This document shows, one piece after another, positions 36,786 through 43,648 of a stretch of DNA of 48,288 nucleotides; the first letter of the stretch is position 1, and each line of letters begins with the position of its first letter. Origin of the DNA: Acidimicrobiaceae bacterium (GTDB lineage Bacteria > Actinomycetota > Acidimicrobiia > Acidimicrobiales > RAAP-2); NCBI GenBank assembly GCA_003138855.1, contig PLHF01000115.1, positions 1 through 48,288 on the forward strand. Reading direction: 5' to 3'. A program made the position numbers and the translations under genes. The notes beneath the pieces are model-generated. The model was not told the DNA's origin. It did not search any database and worked only from the letters and a program-made list of their open reading frames with translations.

Positions 36786-37334
36786 TCAGATCTCTGCTTC
36801 GTCCGGTGTCCTGCGCAAGTGGATGAAGCCGAGGATGGTGAGGATCAGCATGATCGCTGCGAAGACGAAGCAGGTGATTGCCGCGTACAGGGCGATCTGT
36901 CCCATCTTCCAGAAGGCGTAGGCCTCGAGAAGGAGGCCTCGCAGCGTGGTCCCTTGGAACACGGTCTGGACCTTGGCCTCGGCCGCTGTGTACTGAGGGG
37001 AACCCTTGGGGTATGCCATGGCCTCTGCGCTCAGCTGCGAGTAGGTCTTGCCACCGCCGATCTCCTGGAGATGGACGGCGATGAAGTGGTCCGCGTAGGC
37101 CTCGGCCTGCTTGCCGGTGACCAGCGATTGGCCCGCGTACTGCTGCAGGTACGGGAGCATCCCGGGGGTGATCTCGGTGCCGGGCTTGGCAGCAGGCGAG
37201 GGAAGCCGCTGCAGCTGCGTCCGACTGATCTGAGGGACTCCGGTAGGGCTCGGGGATTCCCTACCGGAAATCTTCCGGTCACCATGGACTTGTCTTGTCC
37301 ACACTGCCTCGATGGTGGCCGGTTCCAATCGCAC
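36786..37334 (-). pseudogene. Truncated copy (C-terminal part) of a two-TM family protein
   Basis: From about residue 35 this reading frame matches the intact gene at 39033-39623: GTEITPGMLPYLQQYAG versus GTEITPSMIPSVSMYAG, QAEAYADHFIAVHL versus QAKAWADDFIAVHL, and GTTLRGLLLEAYAF in both, followed by the same C-terminal membrane helix. The first 35 residues here are hydrophilic and unrelated, and the N-terminal membrane helix of the family is missing in all frames. The break in similarity coincides with inverted repeats at 37240-37279. It is probably a 5'-truncated remnant; expression from a later start cannot be excluded. Confidence 0.7.
37240..37279. repeat. Two adjacent inverted repeats at the truncation point
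   Basis: CCGGTAGGG (37240-37248) pairs with CCCTACCGG (37259-37267), and ACCGGAA (37263-37269) pairs with TTCCGGT (37273-37279). The two overlapping palindromes lie exactly where the truncated copy loses similarity to its intact relative. Confidence 0.65.
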
Positions 37335-37441
37335 GGCTGCGTAGGTCCCTTTCGCCTAGCAGCCCTGCGCTGCTCCGTTTACCCCACACACCGTCGAGCA
37401 CATTGAAACCGGCGCAGTTTGATGGGTGTTGCGCCGGTTTC
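37331..37441 (+). repeat. Left copy of ~110-nt direct repeat ending in a hairpin
   Basis: This stretch is similar to 38796-38908. Shared blocks are GCACGG, a CCTTTC...CTA...CAGCCCTGC run, CTGCTCCG, CCCC...CACCGT...GAGC...CAT. It ends in a perfect 12-bp stem (37405-37416 with 37430-37441; arm GAAACCGGCGCA), whose sequence differs from that of the other copy while the pairing is kept. It flanks a short cargo of reading frames together with the right copy. Confidence 0.65.
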
Positions 37442-37474
37442 TTCGTGTCCAAAAGCTACCGTGCCACGGAAGCA

Positions 37475-37570
37475 ATGGCGTGCGCTACGGAAGTGGCGGA
37501 ACGCCGAGACAGCTGGCTGAGCAACCGTGAGTTGATCGCGGGTTTTGTTGCCGGGGCCTTAGAGGAATGA
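37475..37570 (+). CDS. Very small hypothetical protein coupled to next gene
   Basis: The 31-codon frame (MACATEVAERRDSWLSNRELIAGFVAGALEE) ends in TGA that overlaps the following ATG at 37567 as ATGA. That overlap is its only support. In-frame GTG at 37445 would add ten residues. No similarity is recognised, and it may serve only to bring ribosomes to the next gene. Confidence 0.4.
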   Translation: MACATEVAERRDSWLSNRELIAGFVAGALEE

Positions 37571-38105
37571 CCTCGCACCCAGCTGCCTATTGGGTGGGGT
37601 TCGGTCTGACCATTGCCGGTATCCTCACGACCGCGTTGGGCGTCTATCTAACCGTCGGGGATTCACTAAGCGACTTGGGATCTGGGGAATCACCAAGGAT
37701 TGGGCCATACGGGTCGCGGCACGAACTCGATCGATATTGGCAAAGATCCGTGGCAAAAGGGGATCGGTTCAGGTTCATCCAGCAGCAGCTACGGGCACAG
37801 CAACAGCCAGTGCAAGCGCAGAGGCAACCATCATCCCGACCGGAGGCTCAACCGGAGAGAAGGTGGACTGGTTGATGAAGGAGATACTCAAAGTCGAGGA
37901 AAGGCTGGGGCAGACGACGCGCGATCTGAGAACGGAAACCAGCGAGAGAAAGACGAGTGATGCCAACGAGACTCGAACCAGAGAAGCCGAGATTTCTGAT
38001 GTGCGTGACCACATCGAAGGTCTGGCTGGCCACGTTCTCTGGATTAGTGCCATCGGTGTGGGACTGCTAGTCGTCGGCCAGTTCATCACGGCATTCTGGG
38101 GATAG
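37567..38105 (+). pseudogene. Two-TM coiled-coil membrane protein with a probable frameshift
   Basis: The first frame gives a good N-terminal membrane helix (AAYWVGFGLTIAGILTTALGVYLT, residues 5-29) and then turns into low-quality Gln/Pro/Arg-rich sequence ending at 37875. The next frame, open from before that point to 38105, reads GFTKRLGIWGITKDWAIRVAARTRSILAKI, an Ala/Thr linker, a charged coiled coil (KEILKVEERLGQTTRDLRTETSERK) and a second helix (HVLWISAIGVGLLVVGQFITAF). One missing G in the run at about 37659-37662 would join them into a protein of about 180 residues. The family is not recognised. Confidence 0.55.
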
Positions 38106-38173
38106 GGCACGAGCCAACGCTCGGGATCTACGCTGCGGCAACGGTCATCGTGACGGCAGGGAGTGGTGCTCAC

Positions 38174-38698
38174 ATGTTCGGTCGCAAAAAGGCAGCAGCG
38201 GTTCAGGAGCCCTTGAAGGCGCTGGTCCTGAGAGTCGAGCCGGATGACGGATCATTCAGCGGTGACAATGGCACGGAGATCGTGGTGCGCGGGCACAGAG
38301 TATTCACTCCCGACGGTGAGATGCTCAGCCACTCCGAGGACGGCGCAGTCGCCGAGGGCATCTTCTACTTCCGCATCGCGGGGGCAACCCACCATCGAGC
38401 CGCCGACAAACTCGACGGGGACACCTTCTCGCAGGTTCTACTGCGGCACCGACCCGACAACGCCCACGACCCAAACGCCATCGAAATTCTCAATCAGAGC
38501 GGCGGGGAGGTCATCGGCTTCGTCCCAGCGAAGCTCGCCCCCCACATGCTTCCGGCGCTGATCACCGTCACCAGCAATGGCGAGACAACAACTGGCTCCG
38601 TGGGCCTGGTGGCGAAGACGTTCCTACGTGGCGGTCGCGTCATCGGTGGAGAGGTGCTGGTCATCGGGAAGGGTTACGAACTCCAAGTTACGGAGTGA
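38174..38698 (+). CDS. HIRAN-domain protein
   Basis: A 174-residue protein. The central part (FYFRIAGATHHRAADKLDGDTFSQVLLRHRPDNAHDPNAIEIL, then GGEVIGFVPAKLAPHMLPAL) matches the HIRAN domain, a small OB-like fold that binds single-stranded 3' DNA ends and is found in HLTF-type remodellers and stand-alone in bacteria, often near mobile DNA. No helicase or nuclease motif accompanies it. AGGGAG lies about 11 bases before the ATG. An in-frame GTG at 38150 would add eight residues. It is the best-preserved gene between the two ~110-nt repeats. Confidence 0.75.
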   Translation: MFGRKKAAAVQEPLKALVLRVEPDDGSFSGDNGTEIVVRGHRVFTPDGEMLSHSEDGAVAEGIFYFRIAGATHHRAADKLDGDTFSQVLLRHRPDNAHDPNAIEILNQSGGEVIGFVPAKLAPHMLPALITVTSNGETTTGSVGLVAKTFLRGGRVIGGEVLVIGKGYELQVTE

Positions 38699-38733
38699 TG
38701 CTCGCTCCTCGATCCCCCCTGTGCCGTGATCTA

Positions 38734-38788
38734 CCGGTAACCAGGTTCAAGGTGCCCTAGTCATCACCTCTCTTCACCTAGTTACCGG
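38734..38788. repeat. Nested inverted repeat (possible cruciform)
   Basis: CCGGTAAC (38734-38741) pairs with GTTACCGG (38781-38788). After one mismatch AGGT (38743-38746) pairs with ACCT (38776-38779), and inside the loop AGGTG (38750-38754) pairs with CACCT (38765-38769). The outer arms CCGGTA/TACCGG are shared with the inverted repeat at 37240-37267 on the other side of the cargo. Confidence 0.6.
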
Positions 38789-38795
38789 ACCACCC

Positions 38796-38908
38796 GCACG
38801 GTTGTAGGTAGTTACCTCCTTTCCCCCTACAGCCCTGCCCTGCTCCGGTGTGTGCCCCGCACCGTTGAGCGCATAGACCGGCACCAGTTCGCACGGCTGG
38901 TGCCGGTC
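38796..38908 (+). repeat. Right copy of ~110-nt direct repeat ending in a hairpin
   Basis: This is the partner of 37331-37441. Its terminal stem is a perfect 12 bp (38876-38887 with 38897-38908; arm GACCGGCACCAG) with a nine-base loop. Conserved flanks with a changed but still paired stem indicate that the structure is under selection, as RNA or as folded single-stranded DNA. Confidence 0.65.
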
Positions 38909-38916
38909 ACCTTCTG

Positions 38917-38956
38917 AACGAAACATGCCGCCCCCGTAAGGGCGGCATGTTTCGTT
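38917..38956. terminator. Bidirectional Rho-independent terminator
   Basis: A perfect 17-bp stem (arms 38917-38933 and 38940-38956, arm AACGAAACATGCCGCCC, six-base loop) ends in TTT on the plus strand and has AAA on the other side of the arm, so it can work in both directions. It would end the minus-strand two-TM gene (stop at 39033) and rightward transcripts from the cargo. Confidence 0.8.
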
Positions 38957-39032
38957 TGGTGAAGCTGCCGAGCGGAGCAGGGGAGGCAATGGTCCCCATG
39001 CTCGGCGCCCGGCATGGCGCCGTTCTTTTCTG

Positions 39033-39623
39033 CTAGGAAGTTGCGGTTGTGTCGGAAAGCGTACGACTGCTTGGCTCTTCCTTGCGCGCATGGAGGAAGC
39101 CGAGTACGACGAGTATCGCCATCAATCCGGCAAGGATGAATGCTCCGATTGCGGCCCATGTGGCGACCTCACCGAAGACGCTGAATGCGTAGGCTTCCAA
39201 CAGCAGGCCACGAAGTGTCGTTCCCTCAAACGAGGTAGTCACCTCTGCAGCGAGCGCCTTGTTCGTCGGATCGGCTCGCGCCGCTGTTGATACAGCGTCG
39301 TACACGCCACCGTAGGGCATTTCGCTCAGGTGAACGGCAATGAAGTCGTCGGCCCATGCCTTAGCTTGAGGACCAGTCAACAGCTGCTGACCCGCGTACA
39401 TCGACACGGAGGGAATCATGCTTGGAGTGATCTCGGTGCCGGCCTTAGCGTGCGCGAATGCCGATGCAGCTGGGAACGTGATGTCCTGCTTCGCCAGCTG
39501 GCTGTGGACATTGCTGTTTGTGAACGATGCCGCCCACAAACCCAAAGCTCCCGCTGCCAGTAATGCAACGACAACAATTGCGCCAGTGCCAGCGATGAGT
39601 AGGTCTATTGTTCTACGATCCAC
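39033..39623 (-). CDS. Two-TM protein of unknown function (intact family copy)
   Basis: The 196-residue protein has an N-terminal helix (LLIAGTGAIVVVALLAAGALGLWAASF), an extracytoplasmic domain with GTEITPSMIPS, YAGQQLLTGPQAKAWADDFIAVHL and FEGTTLRGLLLEAYAF, and a C-terminal helix (WAAIGAFILAGLMAILVVLGFLHARK). I recognise this as a recurrent actinobacterial type without known function. The GTG start has AGGA eight bases upstream, and TAGAGT at 39653-39658 is a possible -10 box. Partial relatives lie on both sides. Confidence 0.7.
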   Translation of the reverse strand: MDRRTIDLLIAGTGAIVVVALLAAGALGLWAASFTNSNVHSQLAKQDITFPAASAFAHAKAGTEITPSMIPSVSMYAGQQLLTGPQAKAWADDFIAVHLSEMPYGGVYDAVSTAARADPTNKALAAEVTTSFEGTTLRGLLLEAYAFSVFGEVATWAAIGAFILAGLMAILVVLGFLHARKEEPSSRTLSDTTATS

Positions 39624-39760
39624 AGGTATTTCCTTTCGTTTGGAGGCTCAAGACTCTACCGGTCTGGCCGGCTTCACCTTTCGCCCGTGTGCCCACCACT
39701 CTGAACGTCCACCAGACGCCTAGTCCCTGGTCAGACGATTTTTTTAAGAAGGGTCCTTTT

Positions 39761-39880
39761 TCAGACATTTGAGTTGGCGAAGCTGTAGGCCCACATGCCC
39801 AGACATCCAGCCACGATCAGAAAGACCGTCAGTGCGGCTCCGACGGCAGTCAATATTGCATCGAAGGTCTTGCGTTTCAC
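39761..39880 (-). CDS. Single-TM microprotein matching the N-terminus of the two-TM family
   Basis: The 39-codon frame starts at GTG 39880 with AAAGG eight bases upstream and encodes MKRKTFDAILTAVGAALTVFL, IVAGCLGMWAYSFANSNV, then TGA. It aligns with the first 39 residues of the neighbouring intact protein (MDRRTIDLLIAGTGAIVVVAL...GLWAASFTNSNV) and stops exactly where the extracytoplasmic domain would begin; the bases that follow do not encode the rest. It is either a truncated gene or a small membrane protein in its own right. Confidence 0.6.
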   Translation of the reverse strand: MKRKTFDAILTAVGAALTVFLIVAGCLGMWAYSFANSNV

Positions 39881-39953
39881 GATTCACGCCTTTCTTCGTC
39901 TCGTCGTGCCATTCCGGGTGTCCCTGGATGGCACGATGGTAACTTTAGCTATG

Positions 39954-39969
39954 TGTGAACATGTTCACA
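39954..39969. promoter_or_regulatory. 16-bp perfect palindrome, operator-like
   Basis: TGTGAACATGTTCACA is a perfect palindrome in an A+T-richer stretch about 75 bases upstream of the 39-codon gene and overlaps the likely -35 area of a leftward promoter (TAAAGT read on the minus strand just downstream). It looks like the site of a dimeric repressor. The half-sites are spaced differently from actinobacterial LexA boxes. Confidence 0.55.
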
Positions 39970-40121
39970 TAGGGCCAAACGTCCCGAAACGCCTCGTTCG
40001 ATGAGGGCCGTCGACGGGTGTCGATCGAAGCCCTTGGCGCCCTGAAGACGCTGGCCAGCGCGGCCCGGGTCGACCGCAGCCGCGCGATCACGCCGTCGAC
40101 GTCAGGACTGGGAGCCCGGGT

Positions 40122-40733
40122 TCACGACCCCTCGAGCGCTCCGATGAATTCGGCCGAACTCATCGGCCGGGAGAACATCGGGTAGTCGTAGGCGAGGGCG
40201 TTCTCGTGCTCCTCGACGGAGGTCGCAGCGACGCAGTCGTTCAGGGTGATGACCTGGTAGCCGTTCTCGTAGCCCGATCGCATGGTCGATTCGACGCAGC
40301 AGTTGGTCAGGAACCCTCCGAGGGCGATGGTGGTGATGCCCTTGCTCCGAAGGATGAAGTCGAGATTGGTGCTGGCGAAGGTGTCCAGACCTCGCTTGCC
40401 CTCGATGACGATGTCGCCTTCCTGCGGGGTCAGTTCGTCCACGATTGCGGCGCCCCAGGTTCCCTTGACGAACGCGTTGCCGTCCACGACGCCCTTGAGG
40501 ATCCCGTAGGGGTGCGAACTGATCTCGTTGTATCCCTCGTGGAACGTGATGGGAGCGTGCATGACGGTGGCACCGGCCCGGCGTGCCGCATCGACGACGT
40601 CTTGCGTCTTGTCCAACATGCCGGTCTTGGCCATGACTCCCTCGACAGCGCCGTGGAGCACACCGCCGTCAGACGTGAAGTCGTTCTGGTACTCGATGAG
40701 CACCACCGCGGTCGTGGTCGGATCAATCGACAT
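40122..40733 (-). CDS. Isochorismatase-family cysteine hydrolase
   Basis: The 203-residue protein has the fold and motifs of nicotinamidase/isochorismatase hydrolases: LIEYQNDFTSDGG at the N-terminus, the catalytic Lys in IEGKRGLDTFASTNLD, the cis-peptide region GGFLTNCCVESTMRSGYENGY with the nucleophilic Cys, and a typical C-terminus. The catalytic Asp of the DxQNDF motif is replaced by Glu14 here. GAGGGGG lies eight bases before the ATG. It diverges from a GntR regulator that probably controls it. Candidate substrates are amides or ureido compounds; the exact one cannot be read. Confidence 0.85.
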   Translation of the reverse strand: MSIDPTTTAVVLIEYQNDFTSDGGVLHGAVEGVMAKTGMLDKTQDVVDAARRAGATVMHAPITFHEGYNEISSHPYGILKGVVDGNAFVKGTWGAAIVDELTPQEGDIVIEGKRGLDTFASTNLDFILRSKGITTIALGGFLTNCCVESTMRSGYENGYQVITLNDCVAATSVEEHENALAYDYPMFSRPMSSAEFIGALEGS

Positions 40734-40826
40734 CTTCAGAACCCCCTCATCGCACCGGTACTGACTGGCTTCCTCGGCCTGGTCGCAACCGACCCTACTC
40801 ACTTATCAGACAAGCATGCAAGCACC

Positions 40827-40832
40827 TAGGAT
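40827..40832 (+). promoter_or_regulatory. -10 element, leaderless promoter of GntR gene
   Basis: TAGGAT ends six bases before the ATG at 40839. A GCATGC palindrome at 40814-40819 lies just upstream in the shared divergent promoter region and could be part of the regulator's own operator. Confidence 0.55.
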
Positions 40833-40838
40833 GCACGC

Positions 40839-41567
40839 ATGAAAGACGTGAGGCAGTCCTTTCAACCGGTCACCAAAGCCCCCCTCAGCCTCCTGGTGTC
40901 CGGGAAGCTGCGCGAAGCCATCGTCTCCGGCGACCTCCGTGACGGGACCGAGCTCGCGTCCGAAAAGGAGTTGTCCGAGCAGTTCGGTGTCGGTCGATCG
41001 ACGATCCGAGAGGCGCTCCGGGTCCTGCAGGCGCAGGGGTTCCTCAGTGGGGGGGACTCCGTCTCCACCGCTCGACCGCGTGTGTCCATCGAGAGCACCT
41101 TCACCAGCGCTTCCGACGCCCTGGTGAACGCAATGCGCCTTCGTCAGATTCCCTTGGGGGACCTGATCCAGCTCCGACTGCTCCTAGAGGGCGAGGCGGT
41201 GAGGAACGCCGATCCCGCCAGCGGACGCATCGCCGTCGCCCGAGAGGCACTCGACCAGATGCGCGCCGCGGGTGCGGACATCGACGCCTTCCACGACGCA
41301 GACGTGCGCTTCCACATCGCGCTTTCGGGATGCAGCGGCAACTGCGCCTTCTCCCTCGTTATGACCGCACTCCGCGACACCATCGCTGGGCACCTCCGCG
41401 GCGCGCTCGGGGCCCTGCAGAATCCTGCAGGTGCGCTCCAGGTCCTGACCGCAGAGCACGGAGCCATACTCGACGCCCTCGATGACGGGGATCGCGACCT
41501 GGCCAAGAGGCTGCTCGAAGCCCACGTCTGGGGCTTCTACACGAGCGAAGTCCCACCGGATGCCTGA
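40839..41567 (+). CDS. GntR-family (FadR subfamily) transcriptional regulator
   Basis: The 242-residue protein has an N-terminal winged helix-turn-helix (LASEKELSEQFGVGRSTIREALRVLQAQGFL, about residues 40-70) and a C-terminal FCD ligand-binding domain with the metal-binding Asp and His pattern (DADVRFHIALSGCSGN, HGAILDAL). It lies between a divergent hydrolase and a downstream oxidase, whose ATG it overlaps by eight bases, so it likely controls both in response to an acidic metabolite (inference). Confidence 0.9.
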   Translation: MKDVRQSFQPVTKAPLSLLVSGKLREAIVSGDLRDGTELASEKELSEQFGVGRSTIREALRVLQAQGFLSGGDSVSTARPRVSIESTFTSASDALVNAMRLRQIPLGDLIQLRLLLEGEAVRNADPASGRIAVAREALDQMRAAGADIDAFHDADVRFHIALSGCSGNCAFSLVMTALRDTIAGHLRGALGALQNPAGALQVLTAEHGAILDALDDGDRDLAKRLLEAHVWGFYTSEVPPDA

Positions 41568-42936
41568 GCCAGGACGCTCGGCAGCCGTACTCGATCTCCT
41601 GGACCGACTCGGCCCCGAGATCGTCGTCGTCGATGTCGACATCCTCGGTTCGTACCGACGGGACCATTCTGCGTTCGCCGACGCCGGCGAACCGGCAGCA
41701 CTCGTCCGGGCGCAGAAGACCTCCGACGTGGTCGAGGTCCTGTGCATCGCCAACCGCTACGGCATTCCCGTGGTCACCAGGGGTGCCGGGACGGGTCTGT
41801 CGGGAGGGGCCAACGCCATCGAAGGGTGCGTCGTACTGTCCGTGGCCGCGATGGACCGGATACTCGACATCGACGTCCCGCGAAGACTTGCGGCCGTGGA
41901 GTGCGGAGTCCTCAACGGGACGTTGGCACGGGCGGTGGAGGTGCACGGCCTGTGGTATCCCCCTGACCCTGCCAGCCGAGAGATCTCGACCATCGGCGGG
42001 AACATCGCAACGAATGCCGGCGGCGCCTGCTGTCTCAAGTACGGGGTCACCGGCGACCACGTCGCCGGGCTCACCGCGGTGCTCGCCGATGGGAGCATGC
42101 TCGTCACGGGAGCGTCGACGCGCAAGAACGTAGCTGGTTTCGACCTCACCAGCCTGCTTGTCGGGTCCGAGGGAACTCTGGCCGTGATCGTGGAGGCGAG
42201 GGTCCGCCTGCACCCCACCCCCTCCCCCGCCTCGACGCTGGTGGCCTTCTTCGCCTCCCCCGAAGCCGCCGGTCAGGCGGTGGTGGCGATCCTGGAGGTG
42301 GCCCAACCGTCGCTTCTCGAGCTGATGGACCGGACAACGGTCCGTGCGGTCGAGAAGATGACCCACATGGGTCTCGAAACCGAGGCCGGAGCTTTGCTCG
42401 TCGTCCAGTCGAACTCGCCGTCAGCGGCCATCGAGATGGAGGCGGCCTCGTCCGCCTGTGCCGCATCAGGCGCGACCTACCGGGCACACACGACGGATGT
42501 CACCGAAGGCCAGCTGTTCCTGGAGGCTCGGCGTGCCGCGCTACCTGCGCTCGAGCGATTGGGGACGACCCTCCTCGATGATGTCGCGGTACCTGTCCCA
42601 AGCGTTCCGGCGATGCTGGAGGGCATTCGGGGCATCGGCGAGAGGCGTCAGGTCACCATCGGGACATTCGGGCACGCAGGCGACGGGAACCTTCATCCCA
42701 CCCTCGTGTTCGACGCAGCCGACCCAGAATCGGTGGCCGCGGCCCGCCTCGCCTTCGACGACATCGTCCGACTGTCCCTCGACAATGACGGGACGATCAC
42801 CGGCGAACACGGTATCGGGAGCCTGAAGTTGCCCTACATGGAGGAGATGGTGGGTCCGACCGCCCGTTCGTTGATGCACGGGATCAAGCGTGCATTCGAT
42901 CCCAACGGCATCCTCAACCCCGGTCGAGCCATCTGA
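41560..42936 (+). CDS. FAD-linked oxidase, GlcD/D-lactate dehydrogenase type
   Basis: The 458-residue flavoprotein has the PCMH-type FAD-binding domain (VTRGAGTGLSGGANA about residues 70-84, TIGGNIATNAGGACCLKYGVTGDHVAG about 144-170) and the C-terminal oxidase domain with GHAGDGNLHP and GEHGIGSLK. It oxidises a 2-hydroxy acid such as glycolate or D-lactate. The usual GlcE and GlcF partners are not nearby, so it may work alone. Translation starts within the end of the regulator gene (eight-base overlap). Confidence 0.88.
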   Translation: MPEPGRSAAVLDLLDRLGPEIVVVDVDILGSYRRDHSAFADAGEPAALVRAQKTSDVVEVLCIANRYGIPVVTRGAGTGLSGGANAIEGCVVLSVAAMDRILDIDVPRRLAAVECGVLNGTLARAVEVHGLWYPPDPASREISTIGGNIATNAGGACCLKYGVTGDHVAGLTAVLADGSMLVTGASTRKNVAGFDLTSLLVGSEGTLAVIVEARVRLHPTPSPASTLVAFFASPEAAGQAVVAILEVAQPSLLELMDRTTVRAVEKMTHMGLETEAGALLVVQSNSPSAAIEMEAASSACAASGATYRAHTTDVTEGQLFLEARRAALPALERLGTTLLDDVAVPVPSVPAMLEGIRGIGERRQVTIGTFGHAGDGNLHPTLVFDAADPESVAAARLAFDDIVRLSLDNDGTITGEHGIGSLKLPYMEEMVGPTARSLMHGIKRAFDPNGILNPGRAI

Positions 42937-42981
42937 ACCGAGCTCGAGCCCGTTGCATCGGTCGGATACCACACCGCAGAA

Positions 42982-43212
42982 CTAGCAGCTGTTCACCTTG
43001 TGCAGTTCGACGAAGATCCGGTCATCGCCCAGATCTCTTCCGGAGAATTGGCAACCGACGGCCTTCGCCACACGCATGACCATCTCGGCGTTGGACGCGT
43101 GCACCGTGATCTCGCACTCGGGGTCGACCGACAGGCGCTCCCACAACACCCCGATCTCGAATCCCCGAACGAATTCGGGATCATCGGTATCAAAACGGAG
43201 CTCCGATTCCAT
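42982..43212 (-). CDS. Conserved small acidic protein of unknown function
   Basis: A 76-residue acidic protein (MESELRFDTDDPEFVRGFEIG..., then HASNAEMVMRVAKAVG and a DDRIFVELHKV C-terminus). The combination FDTDDPEFVRGFEIGxLWE with VHASNAEMVMR recurs in actinobacterial hypothetical proteins. No function is known to me. The start at 43212 is chosen because the conserved region begins there; no good ribosome binding site is visible. Confidence 0.65.
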   Translation of the reverse strand: MESELRFDTDDPEFVRGFEIGVLWERLSVDPECEITVHASNAEMVMRVAKAVGCQFSGRDLGDDRIFVELHKVNSC

Positions 43213-43413
43213 GTGCTGTGCATCGTCACGCCGTCCTTGCTCCTTGAGCGGAATGGGCGGGTTGTGCCACAGGTGGCGACGGCGGAGTCGCCGGGCTTCC
43301 CGGAAGGTCCCCGTTCGGCATTCCGTCGGCGACTCGAGACCGATCAGCGGGTCGATCACCCGGTCGACGGTTTGTCACCGGAGTTCCTCGGTGCTAGAAA
43401 CGATGTGTTGCAA

Positions 43414-43446
43414 CTCGGCGGAGACTGCAGCTCGGCGGAGACTGCA
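43414..43446. repeat. Two tandem copies of a 17-nt unit
   Basis: CTCGGCGGAGACTGCAG (43414-43430) is repeated at 43431-43446 with only the last base changed (A at 43447). A third weaker echo, CGCGGCGG, follows. Confidence 0.8.
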
Positions 43447-43492
43447 ACGCGGCGGTAGGCGGCGATTCGTTCGTCTCAACCGTTGGTCAGGA

Positions 43493-43533
43493 TCGTCCGA
43501 CCCTCGCCAGCCCCCCTGTTGAGGGTCGGACGA
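43493..43533. repeat. 13-bp perfect inverted repeat (hairpin)
   Basis: TCGTCCGACCCTC (43493-43505) pairs with GAGGGTCGGACGA (43521-43533) across a 15-base loop. There is no T tract, so termination is possible but not shown. Confidence 0.7.
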
Positions 43534-43540
43534 CCAGACC

Positions 43541-43642
43541 ATGACGCTCACCGATCGCGTGACACCCTCGAACGGGATCCCACGTGGGGCCCGCGTCTCT
43601 GCCATGTCGATCCGGGTCCCCCACATTCGGTACTACGAGTGA
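43541..43642 (+). pseudogene. Possible remnant of a MerR-type HTH N-terminus
   Basis: A 33-codon frame ends ...RVSAMSIRVPHIRYYE before TGA. The IRYYE ending is the hallmark of the second wing-helix of MerR regulators, but the preceding helix-turn-helix is degraded and nothing downstream encodes the rest. Chance similarity over so short a run is quite possible. Confidence 0.25.
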
Positions 43643-43648
43643 TAGGAA

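Larger units (their letters stand above)
38699..39032. other. Gene-free, structure-rich interval
   Basis: No coding sequence is supported here. The interval holds a 55-nt nested inverted repeat (38734-38788), the right ~110-nt direct repeat (38796-38908), a 17-bp terminator hairpin (38917-38956), and a palindromic AGGTAGTTACCT near 38806-38817. Confidence 0.6.

Noticed and set aside
37290-37350. tRNA fragment suggested by GGTTCCAATC
   Set aside because: The five-base T-stem does not close and no acceptor or anticodon arm can be drawn.
38734-38788. Integron attC site
   Set aside because: The arms lack the RYYYAAC and GTTRRRY core sites, and there is no integron integrase nearby.
39954-39969. 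Reading the palindrome as an SOS (LexA) box
   Set aside because: It contains GAAC and GTTC but with two bases between them rather than four, so it does not fit the known actinobacterial or Bacillus site.
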